This document shows positions 56,094-64,000 of a stretch of 64,000 bases of DNA, in pieces. The stretch lies in NCBI RefSeq assembly GCF_000350225.1, contig NW_005179262.1:22156-86155 (forward strand), given 5' to 3'. The notes beneath the pieces were generated by a model. It ran no database searches. It was given only the letters and a program-made list of their open reading frames with translations, and had not been told where the DNA came from. How positions within the stretch are numbered: the stretch's first letter is position 1; each line of letters opens with the position of its first letter. Made by a program: the position numbers and the translations under genes. This DNA is from Chondrus crispus (lineage: Eukaryota > Rhodophyta > Florideophyceae > Gigartinales > Gigartinaceae).

Positions 56094-56733
56094 TGGACCT
56101 TAACTGTATTACTTCGCTGTGAACAGCCCACCGGCCACAAAATGCTCCGATATGACATTTGACGTTGCTTCTTGGGCGCTTGTTGGTGATAGGTCTGGTC
56201 GGTGGTCACTGTGGTCGCCATCGGTGGTCGGGGGGCCCAGTCGTGGTCGTCAACCGCAGCACAGCGGTGTGCATCTACATCGGCATGGCTCCACGCGCAC
56301 AGGTGTACACTTGGCAAGGGTTGTGACATTGCTGAAAGGGGTGCACTTTTGGTCATGTGCACTATTGTAAAGCAAACTATTGAGGAGACCCCCCCTGTAT
56401 CTGTTCCCGTGAGTTCTATATCGGTATATGGCTGCGAAAAAGGAAGAAGTCAATAATGCGACGGCTCGGCAGCTACTAATAACAGAAATGCTTGATTAGA
56501 CTTGAGTCTGAAGTGTAGATGCGAAGTATGAGTGATGGCGTCCTGCTGGCGGTCTTTCTGAGCGGTGATGCAAGGAAGTGGCTGCAAAAACCGTAAGGGT
56601 GTGTCCACCGGTGCGCTGCAAACGCAAAATCTGCTGCAAAAAGTTTTGCAACACAGGTTTAGAGAAAAATGTGTGTCCACCGGGACGAACGATATAATAC
56701 TTTGCAGTATTTTGCTGTACAATTTTAGTGTTT

Positions 56734-56781
56734 CTGCTGCAAACGTTTTTTTGCAGCAGATTTTTAGCGCAACGCTAAAAA
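56734..56781. repeat. Two adjacent stem-loops upstream of the Harbinger-type gene
   Basis: Stem 1: CTGCTGCAAA (56734-56743) with TTTGCAGCAG (56750-56759). Stem 2: TTTTTAGCG (56761-56769) with CGCTAAAAA (56773-56781). The surrounding 200 bases repeat CTGCAAA and GTGTCCACCGG (56600, 56673). This subterminal repeat pattern is typical of DNA transposon ends, and the left end of the Harbinger element may lie near 56590. Confidence 0.65.
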
Positions 56782-56814
56782 AGCTGCAAACTGCAAACGG
56801 AAACGTCCTACTAT

Positions 56815-58250
56815 TTGCCCTCGAAATCAAAGGTCTCCAGGGTCACAGGTGGGGAAGGCGTCCCAGTTCGCCACACCTGTCACGGTCGCACACTCTGCGC
56901 TTGCGAATGCGACCAAATGGCGACCGTCTTGCCTGACAATGGCGATAGCGTCGAGGAGGGAAGGGCCCTAGCGCCGGGCTTGGGCCAGCGCCCATTGCGC
57001 GGCACTACGCCAAGGAACAAGGGCGGAAAAGCCCTGAAACTGAACGCAGTGGAGGCAGTAGCCGTCTGCAAGGCTGCGGTCGCCGCCATGACAGATCCGG
57101 TCATAGGAGCGGGCCAAAAAGCCTCAGACATTGAGGCCCTACTGGCAGTGGAGTTTTTAAAGCACCAGCCGGGCGGGCACCCTGAGCCGGCCGGCGCGAC
57201 AGAGGCCCGCTTGACGACCGCCGATGGACTGGCTGTTCGGGGAGATCGCTGTATAAGTACTACAAGGACATCAGGAGATGCTGTCGAAAGTTTATGGCCG
57301 TTTTCTTGCGCATAGACGCCATGAACCTCACGGGCAGCCCTACCGAGGAAGACGTATGGCGAGCAGGAACATACTCGTACAACAAGGAGAAGTTCATCCC
57401 ATCAACTATGTCCGACATCTTTAGGAACAAGAAGTATGACCTGGGGCCGCCGTTTCCCTATCCGGACGCGCACCGGTGGCTGATGATGCACTCCAGAGTG
57501 CTCGAAGTTGGTGATGCTAGCGCCAGCCCGACTGATCAAGCTGCAGGCATTTCAGCACCATCTGCGAATCGCGACGACACGGCTAATGCCACTTGGTATA
57601 TTGAAGCGCCCGAGGTTATACGCCCGAGCGATGACGGGGGGGCTGAGAGGCCGCAAGGCAGAAAGTCCGCCAAGAAGAGAAAAGCTGAGGCGTCATCGTC
57701 CGCCCTTGAAGATCTCGCGTCCTCAGTGCAGCAATACACAAGGGCTACCACTGCGATTAGGACTGCAGATGCGGAGGGGCCCCACGGCAAAAGAGCGCGA
57801 ACCCGAATAGCTCAGCAGAAGTGGCACCTACAAGCTCTGCAAACGGTTTTTGCAGACTCGATGGGCGGCACCGAGGCCCAGCGGTTGTCCTTGGCCAAGC
57901 ATATCCGAGAGGGTGTCATGCGAGATCTGAGCACCGCAAAAGAGGCCATGCTGGAGACATCAGCATCATCCTCAGGCTCGCAGCCTGAGGGTGATGCTGA
58001 TGCCTCCAGCGATGATGATGATGTGTATTTGTGCGCAGTTGGGCGTGAGAAGTGTATCATCCGGGGCGCCAGCTGCCCCAAATGGTCTTGCAAAAACGTT
58101 GCGTGCCCCAGCTGGCCGCGAAAGCTGCACGACGCATGCGCGAATGCGATATGGGAGGAGGCGAGCCGCGCTTGGGGAGAAGACTACAAATTCTGCTCCG
58201 CTGGCTGCTATGAGGCAGTTGCGAGCACTACTGGCAGTCCAGATCTGTAG
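56815..58250 (+). CDS. Myb/NAM-like partner protein of Harbinger transposase, frame-split
   Basis: Frame 1 (56815-57315) carries KALKLNAVEAVAVCKAAVAA and a helix around DIEALLAVEFLKH. A second frame, open from 57186 to 58250, carries LYKYYKDIRRCCRKFMAVFL and GSPTEEDVWRAGTYSY. These resemble the helices of the plant Myb/trihelix NAM-associated domain. A Lys/Arg NLS-like PQGRKSAKKRKAE follows. The C-terminal ~70 residues have a Cys cluster (CAVGREKC, CPKWSCKNVACPSW, DACANAIW, KFCSAGC) that may bind zinc. The two frames meet in the Myb region, so either a frameshift or a small intron lies near 57180-57260. In Harbinger elements the partner brings transposase to the nucleus and the DNA ends. Confidence 0.65.
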
Positions 58251-58644
58251 CGGCGTTCGCGTGCGAGCCCCCTTGTGAGGAGCAGAATGTGGAGCAACGG
58301 GCAAGCAGTCTTTGTTGTTGTTCTGAATCCAAATGGTCGAGCGGTGCGTCTGTTCTATAGCCTTCCCCTTTTGCGCACCCGGATGGGGCAACGAGCGCGA
58401 GTGGCGGGGTCGCTCGCGCGCGGTGAGCAGTGAAATAAAATAGAGTAGCCTCTGCCTCCTTGGAAAGAGAAGGCAGAGGGCGATTGTTCGCCATTCCGTT
58501 TTTCAGACGCGACCCCAGTCGCCGAGTGGACCCCCCGTAGTCAGAACAACGTCGCTCATCCAATCCGCTGACGCTTTCTCTTTTTTTGGGCAGAATGTGA
58601 GGCCGGAGTACTGCGGTGTCAAGATCGCTTTATTTTGCTACGCA
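58251..58644. other. Intergenic between convergent Harbinger genes
   Basis: Non-coding. It contains the two 3' untranslated regions. No terminator or other element recognised. Confidence 0.4.
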
Positions 58645-59964
58645 CTACGAGTCTGCCCCAGAAACTCGCCATATATGATCTTGGAGAGCCTCAAGAAGAG
58701 CTTGCTGCTGCTTGGGATCATCGGTTCCATCCATGTATGTTCCCCAAAACTCCAGCAGCTCAGCTTCGCTGGCAGGCTGCTGAGCTCTTACAACACGCAT
58801 GGCATCCGCATCTACGCGCATTATAGGGCCCGCGTATCCATCACGGCGGGCAGCAACTACCATATTATGTATGATAGCGCAGGCTTGAACAACTACCCGC
58901 ATGTCCGCTTTTCGATGAAGGCGAGATGGCTGAAAGAGAATATTGAATCTCTTGAAAAGAACTCCGAAGAGCCTTTCCACAGACTTGCGCTCTGCTTCTT
59001 GCCTCTTTGAATATAACTTGCCCTTTGCAGTTGTTGAATATGGTAGCGGAGGGGCGAAAATTCTAAATCGTGGGTATATCCCATCGACTAGATAATAGTA
59101 CCACGTCAACGATAGGCCCTCCACGATCCCTTGCGGACTCTGCGGTGGCCATGAACCGGCGCGAATCGCATTGAAAAGCGGTGACTCGGAAACAATAGAT
59201 AAATCGTTTGCCGCACCAGCTGTACCAAAGTATAGCCACCAGATATACATATCGAAGTCACAAATTGCTTCTAGTCTAACTTCGGGCTTGCCTCCCTTTC
59301 CCTTGTAGGCGCCGTGATCTGCTGTTGGACACATGCCCCATACCCACCCAGCGCAGTCACAAGCGCCAATACACCCTGGAAATCCGCGCTTCGCGTACTC
59401 CGCTTCAATGTATACCAGCTCTTCCGGCGTTGGGAGGCGCAAGTACTCCCCCTTAAACTGGGAGACGACAGCCTTGCAAAAGCTTTTCAGGCACTCTGCG
59501 TTTGCGGACTTTGAAAGTCTGTTGTACTTGGTGATCGCTTGGCCAGACACTCCGGTTGCCAGTTGCCAAATCGCTGCAACAACTTTCCGATCTGTGCTTG
59601 CCCCGAGCAAACCGGTTGCGTCAGCGCGCTGCTCGAAGTACTGCGGCATGTTGTGCAATACGCCCGCCCGCAGCCTGCGGTATACAGAGCGGGGCATGCG
59701 GGAGTCTCTCTCGAAGTCGTTCTCGCTGAACACTGGCGGCCTCCCATTCAGGCCGAAATAGTCAGCCTGGAGCACCCGCTCATGCGCTTCTCTTTGTCTG
59801 TCGCGATTCGGAGCCCTTCCGGGCCTGGACCCCTTTATCGCTGGCGCGGCCATATCAGTGATAGCCGCCACAATTGAACCTAGAATTGGACCCAGAATTG
59901 ACGTGCCCGATGAATCGTGAGATGAGAAAAGAGATGAGGAGCTTGTTGAACTCGGCATTGCCAT
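58645..59964 (-). CDS. PIF/Harbinger-type DDE transposase, intact
   Basis: An uninterrupted 439-residue frame from ATG 59964. After a Ser-rich N-terminus comes the helical DNA-binding region of the family (FERDSRMPRSVYRRLRAGV; ATGVSGQAITKYNRLSKS). The DDE_Tnp_4-type core follows, with D203 in GCIGACDCAGWVW, the conserved CP...AYKGKGGKPEVRLEAI block, D254 in AANDLSIV, and E330 in KSVERLFGVLFKRF. Length (400-450) is normal for the family, and no stop or frameshift is present. It cuts and reinserts the element. It converges with the Myb-like partner gene. Family assignment is from motif pattern. Confidence 0.85.
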   Translation of the reverse strand: MAMPSSTSSSSLFSSHDSSGTSILGPILGSIVAAITDMAAPAIKGSRPGRAPNRDRQREAHERVLQADYFGLNGRPPVFSENDFERDSRMPRSVYRRLRAGVLHNMPQYFEQRADATGLLGASTDRKVVAAIWQLATGVSGQAITKYNRLSKSANAECLKSFCKAVVSQFKGEYLRLPTPEELVYIEAEYAKRGFPGCIGACDCAGWVWGMCPTADHGAYKGKGGKPEVRLEAICDFDMYIWWLYFGTAGAANDLSIVSESPLFNAIRAGSWPPQSPQGIVEGLSLTWYYYLVDGIYPRFRIFAPPLPYSTTAKGKLYSKRQEAERKSVERLFGVLFKRFNILFQPSRLHRKADMRVVVQACAIIHNMVVAARRDGYAGPIMRVDADAMRVVRAQQPASEAELLEFWGTYMDGTDDPKQQQALLEALQDHIWRVSGADS

Positions 59965-60098
59965 GGCGCGGCCGCAGGGCTTGCGATGACTGCAATGCTT
60001 AGGGCTATGTAAAAATCGGCCATGCTTACGCCCAAGGTGGTATTTGATGTTGTCTGATGTGCAATCGTGATCGGGGAGGATAGAACGTTTGGAGCACG

Positions 60099-60116
60099 GA
60101 ATAGTGTTGAAGAAAC
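60099..60116. repeat. 18-bp direct repeat (second copy 61051-61068)
   Basis: GAATAGTGTTGAAGAAAC occurs here and again inside the 3' end of the recombinase ORF, in the same orientation and 952 bases apart. Ngaro/PAT-type retroelements end in split direct repeats (A1 ... B1-A2-B2), and this pair could be B1 and B2. Confidence 0.7.
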
Positions 60117-60675
60117 AAGATTACGCTTTATTACCTAAAGATCTCGGCCTAGAAATGCTTACCGTTCCTTGAATTCCAGAGGATTGCCCCCTGTCTTTCG
60201 CTGTCCCCAATTGGTGTGGACATAAACGTTGATACAACGGCCAGAGCAGCGTAGTGGCGCGCGTTTCCATGCCACCTCGGGCCGCTATCCTTGCGATACT
60301 ACCCGCTTCGGCGGGTGAGGACCACATTCGGCTTGATACGTGGCCCGCGTCCATGACTCACCTGAGTTCGAGTTCTGCTTCGGTAAGCTTCAGGATGAGG
60401 GGGCATTTCCAGGATGAGAGGGCGTGAGTAGCGACAGGAGATCGCGTTATCTTACCCAGCGTGTGTGTGAAAAACATTCTCGAATGGTTAAGCCATACAA
60501 GAAAGAGTAGCGAGAGAACAGAACCAGTGATGACTTGATGACTCAGCACCGAAGCTGAGAGTGGGATGGTGGGAGAACAAGCGACGACTTGAGGAAGAGA
60601 GAAGAGTGGTGAGAGAGTTTGACGTGCCTCTCTTATACAGCCCTGTTTTCGGACAGTGGCCGAATTTCCATTTCT

Positions 60676-60960
60676 GCCAAGTTCCATGACGCGAATGAAG
60701 AATTATTCGCAATCATTTCCAAGTCATAGTGGGGGTACCAAACCATTGCGTGTGACTTGGTGATGATTCATTTTCTGCCAAGTGTTGATTACGCGAATGA
60801 AGAAACAGTACCAAGTCATTAGTGACTTGGTGCTGATTTTTTGCTTTTGCCAAGTCCTTCATTACGGGAACGAAGAATCATTCCAAATCATGGCGTGTGG
60901 CTTGGCGCTGACTTGTCGCCAAGTCATCCTGACTTGGCTTGGTGCGGCTGAAATGGTCCA
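60676..60960. repeat. Three imperfect tandem repeats (70-100 bp)
   Basis: Units start near 60676, 60776 and 60848. Each has TGCCAAGT, then ACGCGAATGAAGAA (ACGGGAACGAAGAA in the third), then CCAAGTCAT and GTGACTTGG. The inverted CCAAGTCA/TGACTTGG words within each unit can pair. Confidence 0.75.
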
Positions 60961-61029
60961 CTTGTTTTCCACTTTCTGCTGAGTTGTCGTGCGTTCCAAC
61001 CGAAAAGCCCCCTTGTCCAAATTCACCTT

Positions 61030-62058
61030 TCAATTGCCAATGAATGCACTGAATAGTGTTGAAGAAACTCCATAGGGAGTAGTCGAGATTTCGGACAGGT
61101 GTCCGAAAAAGAAGACGGAATCCTCGCACGGCTGTACGCGAGCGTCGAGATAGGATTCTTTCATTGTGCGAGCGACACTCCAATCCCCCCAGATGCCAAT
61201 GCGGTAGGAAGGGACTCCTGTTGCAGCGCATTCCGATGCGGCACCCATGCGAAGCGAGTGTGAGGACCACAACACTTGCGGAGGGGGAGTGACGCCAGCG
61301 TGAGTCAGGCAAGCTTGGAGCCAACGTGAGATGCTTGCCGATGACGGTGTGAGCCGTTGGCCCGGGAGGTCCCAATAGTAGCGACTTGTGGAGCGGGTGT
61401 TTCGGCGGTAACGGTCGTACCGTAAGACCAAGTCGATGAGCGATGGCTTGTCAGGAGCTAGCCTAGTGTAGGATAGAGTATGTGCCACGCGAGACCGATT
61501 TTTCCGTAAAGCAATTGCCAAGTCAATCGATTGTTCCGAAACTTGAATGTTGTCCATGCGAAGCGCAGCGCCAGCTTCCCCCCTTTCGAAGAAGACGTAG
61601 GAAACCAGAACCGCAGTAGCGTTGCGAATCAACTGACGGTTGAGAGCAGGAGCGGCCATAGCAGCGTCGAAGATTTTCTTGGCTATGGTGCTCGGGAGGG
61701 CCCGTCGTTCCTTGTGTGCGTCCGGGTCGTTTTCGGCGCGGCGATCTAGGTCAGATTGTTGGTAGGCGGCCAACGCGAGCTGGATGAGCGGGGTGTATTC
61801 CACGGGCAACTTGACTCGTTTGTGGGCCGTTACCACTACTGAGATGTAATTCTTGACTGATCCCCCAGCAATCGTGCCTGAGTCGAAGTGCCAACCGAGG
61901 TACCTGAACAGAGATCCTTCTTCAGCAGTCCATGGTTCGATCCTTTCCAGAGTACAGAACCTAGCCCACTTCTGCCAGAATCGCTCATTGCATTTCCAGG
62001 TGTTGGGCGCCCGAGCGCGATGAATCAGACCAGCGATAGTAGTTCCTCCGCCTGACAT
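61030..62058 (-). CDS. Tyrosine recombinase of a DIRS/Ngaro-like retrotransposon, intact
   Basis: A 342-residue uninterrupted frame. An N-terminal SAM-like core-binding part (residues 20-100; WKCNERFWQKWARFC) precedes the catalytic domain. The catalytic domain has R159 (FFERGEAGAALRMDNI), H267-x-x-R270 (SSHSLRMGAAS), W293 (GDWS) and the nucleophile Y303 (KESYLDA). This recombinase inserts circular cDNA without making target duplications and replaces the DDE integrase. Its ATG is 44 bases after the RT/RNase H stop on the same strand, so the two are probably on one transcript. Confidence 0.9.
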   Translation of the reverse strand: MSGGGTTIAGLIHRARAPNTWKCNERFWQKWARFCTLERIEPWTAEEGSLFRYLGWHFDSGTIAGGSVKNYISVVVTAHKRVKLPVEYTPLIQLALAAYQQSDLDRRAENDPDAHKERRALPSTIAKKIFDAAMAAPALNRQLIRNATAVLVSYVFFERGEAGAALRMDNIQVSEQSIDLAIALRKNRSRVAHTLSYTRLAPDKPSLIDLVLRYDRYRRNTRSTSRYYWDLPGQRLTPSSASISRWLQACLTHAGVTPPPQVLWSSHSLRMGAASECAATGVPSYRIGIWGDWSVARTMKESYLDARVQPCEDSVFFFGHLSEISTTPYGVSSTLFSAFIGN

Positions 62059-62102
62059 TCAGACTCCGGCGGCGCGTAGAACTGAGCCACGAAGCGCAGC
62101 GG

Positions 62103-64000
62103 CTAGCGGAAGTTGCTGCGTATCGTCCAGATGGCTATTTTCCATGGTGGGGCCGGCAGGTGCTGTGGTGCCCACAATGGGGGTAGATAGACGTCTGGCG
62201 CCTGAAACAGCTGAAACGTTCCGATTTCCTTGAGGCGACGACACCACGACTGAGTGGGCCACCCCGGGGTGACCAGGAAGCCCTGTGCCGTTTCCTGGAT
62301 GATCTCCTCCACGACGAGTGGGATGAGCTTGAGCGGTGGGTTCCAGAAGTTGATCTTTTGTCCCCAATGTTGCTGTAGCGCATCGATTCCTGAGGATCCC
62401 GGTGAGCGGTAGCGGCTGTTGAACTGGCGGCAGATCGTTGATTCTTGATCCGCGAACCGGTCGATTGTTGGATCCATCTCGTGTAAGAGCGCCCTGATTG
62501 TCCGGGTGTTGATCCTCCAGTCGTCCAGTGAACGAAAGCGAGAGAGGCGATCTGCGAAGCGGTTGACGGCAGAAGGGACGTATCGTGACTCGATTGAGAT
62601 TCCCAGCTTGAGCAGTACCCTGTGTAGCGCCCGCAATTCCTTCATGAGGGCTGGTGAGCGCGTGGTCATCGTGTTGAGTATGTGGACCACGGCCTGATTG
62701 TCCTCCCATACGCGGAGATGGGTCCCCGTGCGAAGGTCGTCTGCGAATGCCTTCAGATTGTCCGTTACTGCCCTGAGTTCCAGAAAGGTGATGGGCTTCG
62801 TACGCAGATGCGGATCCCAGAGCCCTTTCGCTTCCCAGACCCCTGGTTCCGCCATCCTGAGGTCGTGTCCCAGTGTCCCTCCCATCCCGATTGAGGTTGA
62901 TGCATCGGAGTGCATTGCCATTGTGGCCGTTTGGTGATGGAGAGGGCGCGTAGACGGTGATTTGACCAATTCTTTCCAGTGTATCAGGTCCCGGATGGCT
63001 GCGTGTTTGAGGTTCACGCGCCGCTTCGTTGGTCCCCGTAGTGAGTCGTACAGTGAACGGGTGTAGAAGCGGGCGAGAGGCATGGCCAGAGAGCATGAGA
63101 TGGCCACCCCGAGGAAGTGGCGTAACAACGATGTTTCCACCAACCGACGGTTCTGTCGGGCTTGTTGTAGCAGTTTCCGAGCGATAGCCTGAATCTTCTG
63201 AATCCGTTTGTCCGTGATCCCGAATACTTGAGCCTTGGTGTCGATCACGAAACCGAGGTGGTCCAATCGTTGCGACCCGTCCCAGCAGCCTTTGCCTGGC
63301 TTTCTGCGGAGACCGGTTTTCTGCAGCAGTTAGTCCAGGAGCCGCTGGGCTCTGCGGAGTTCGGTGTGACCTTGAACTGCGACCAGAAAATCGTCCATGT
63401 ACGGGTGGATGCGGAGATTGAGCCGGTCCCTGATGTACTCGACGAAAGGTCGCATGAACTTGACGAAGTAGAACGGAGATAGCTTCCATCCAAACGGTAG
63501 GGCGATACAGCGAAAGTAACGTCCATCGATTCTGAAGAGGAACCAGTTGCGGATAGCTGGATGTAGCCTGAAATGATGGTACCCTTTCTCTATGTCGAAC
63601 GAGAGCAGGTGGTCGTTCGGCTTGATTTCCAAAGCGAAGGATTCCAGTGTTTCCATTTTGACGGGAACAGACCGAAAGAGATCTGACTGTCGCTTGAGGT
63701 TGACGACCAATCGTCGCTTTTCCGTGCGCACGATGAAGGCGTTGGAGATAGGGAATCCTTGCTTGTTGAGGCGGTGAGCCTCCACCGGGGAGATTTCCTC
63801 GTAGATATGGCGGCGCGTGGCATCGGCGAGTTCGTTGCGTAGCCAGTCCAAATCCAGAGGTTCCACCGGGATCTCGGGGAGTACGAAGCGTGTGGCCAAT
63901 TTGGCTGAGTTGACCGGCTTCTCGTACACCCCGAACTTGATGGCTCGGACTAGGAAGTCCGGAGCCCTGAGCCCTTCGCGGACTAGGAAGTCCGGAGCCC
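62103..64000 (-). pseudogene. DIRS/Ngaro-like RT and RNase H, one in-frame stop, runs off the window
   Basis: One reading frame from the right edge to TAG at 62103. RT motifs: VVNLKRQSDLF, LSFDIEKGYHHFRLHP, ALPFGWKLSPFYF, and the catalytic HPYMDDFLVA. TAA at 63330-63332 follows QRLLD and is the only stop. After it come LDHLGFVIDTKAQVF (end of RT) and RNase H with MHSDASTSIGMGGTL, FLELRAVTDNL, VWEDNQAVVHIL and VNRFADRLSR. The long C-terminal tail (to IWTIRSNFR) is usual in DIRS-group elements. The N-terminus (gag or its own start) lies outside the window. A 33-bp in-frame repeat is at the edge. Confidence 0.88.
63946..64000. repeat. 33-bp tandem repeat at window edge
   Basis: CGGACTAGGAAGTCCGGAGC occurs at 63946 and 63979, with period 33. 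On the minus strand it keeps frame and encodes repeated APDFLVR. More copies may lie beyond the edge. Confidence 0.85.

Larger units (their letters stand above)
56590..59990. mobile_element. PIF/Harbinger-like DNA transposon, ends not fixed
   Basis: The segment holds a convergent pair typical of this superfamily: a Myb/NAM-like DNA-binding protein (plus) and a DDE transposase (minus). Repeated CTGCAAA and GTGTCCACCGG words at 56590-56800 suggest the left end. No matching right terminal inverted repeat or 3-bp target duplication was found by eye, so the limits are approximate. Confidence 0.6.
59965..61029. other. Non-coding region between Harbinger and YR element, with repeats
   Basis: No supported gene. 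An 18-bp word shared with the recombinase gene (60099-60116) and three imperfect tandem repeats (60676-60960) are present. By position, most of this is the 3' untranslated and terminal region of the minus-strand retroelement. Confidence 0.45.

Noticed and set aside
62059-63489. 476-residue minus-strand ORF overlapping the RNase H frame
   Set aside because: Pro/Gly/Arg-rich product in another phase of the RT/RNase H gene. The frame with RNase H motifs is the real one.

Overview
The window is eukaryotic, repeat-dense DNA, and I recognise no host housekeeping gene in it. Nearly all recognisable coding sequence belongs to transposable elements: Ty1/copia and Ty3/gypsy LTR retrotransposons, a LINE fragment, a PIF/Harbinger-type DNA transposon and a tyrosine-recombinase (DIRS/Ngaro-like) retrotransposon. 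This mix suits a repeat-rich algal genome (a red alga is my guess) or another repeat-rich protist. The species cannot be fixed from this sequence. A 96-base run of N lies at 643-738.

From 757 to 19800 lies an array of one copia family. The repeating unit is about 8.82 kb: gag plus the 5' half of pol (minus strand), a two-zinc-finger accessory ORF, leader and primer binding site (minus), 5' LTR (minus), the 3' half of pol (plus, carrying a solo LTR of a second family), and 3' LTR (plus). The minus 5' half and the plus 3' half of pol break at exactly the same point and share the 5-bp duplication TGAAA. In each case the break abuts an exact LTR terminus. This is what an element integrated into itself, with inversion, would look like. 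The array ends at 19800 inside the leader of a second copia element. That element sits in the pol of a third copia copy (21074-23375), which sits in a decayed LINE (23376-24397).

From 24.4 to 29.1 kb there is a perfect 46-bp palindrome, a decayed gene of unknown family (24778-27198), and weak unknown ORFs.

From 29.9 to 52.5 kb lies a minus-strand gypsy element in permuted order: chromodomain end of pol, 3' internal region, LTR, then partial gag, protease and RT. A complete 14.6-kb plus-strand gypsy element (36536-51179, TSD GGCCT) is inserted in its 3' internal region. The inserted element has gag, protease, RT, RNase H, integrase and chromodomain, but several stops and frameshifts. A further 5.4 kb of purine-rich sequence separates its pol from its 3' LTR. 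LTR pieces of the second copia family flank the permuted element on both sides.

From 52.9 to 56.5 kb is non-coding or unrecognised, with short palindromes and a 105-bp direct repeat. From 56.6 to 60.0 kb is a convergent Harbinger-like gene pair: a Myb/NAM-type DNA-binding protein with a Cys-rich tail (plus) and an intact DDE transposase (minus). From about 60.1 kb to the right edge is a minus-strand retroelement with RT/RNase H (one in-frame stop, running off the window) and an intact tyrosine recombinase.
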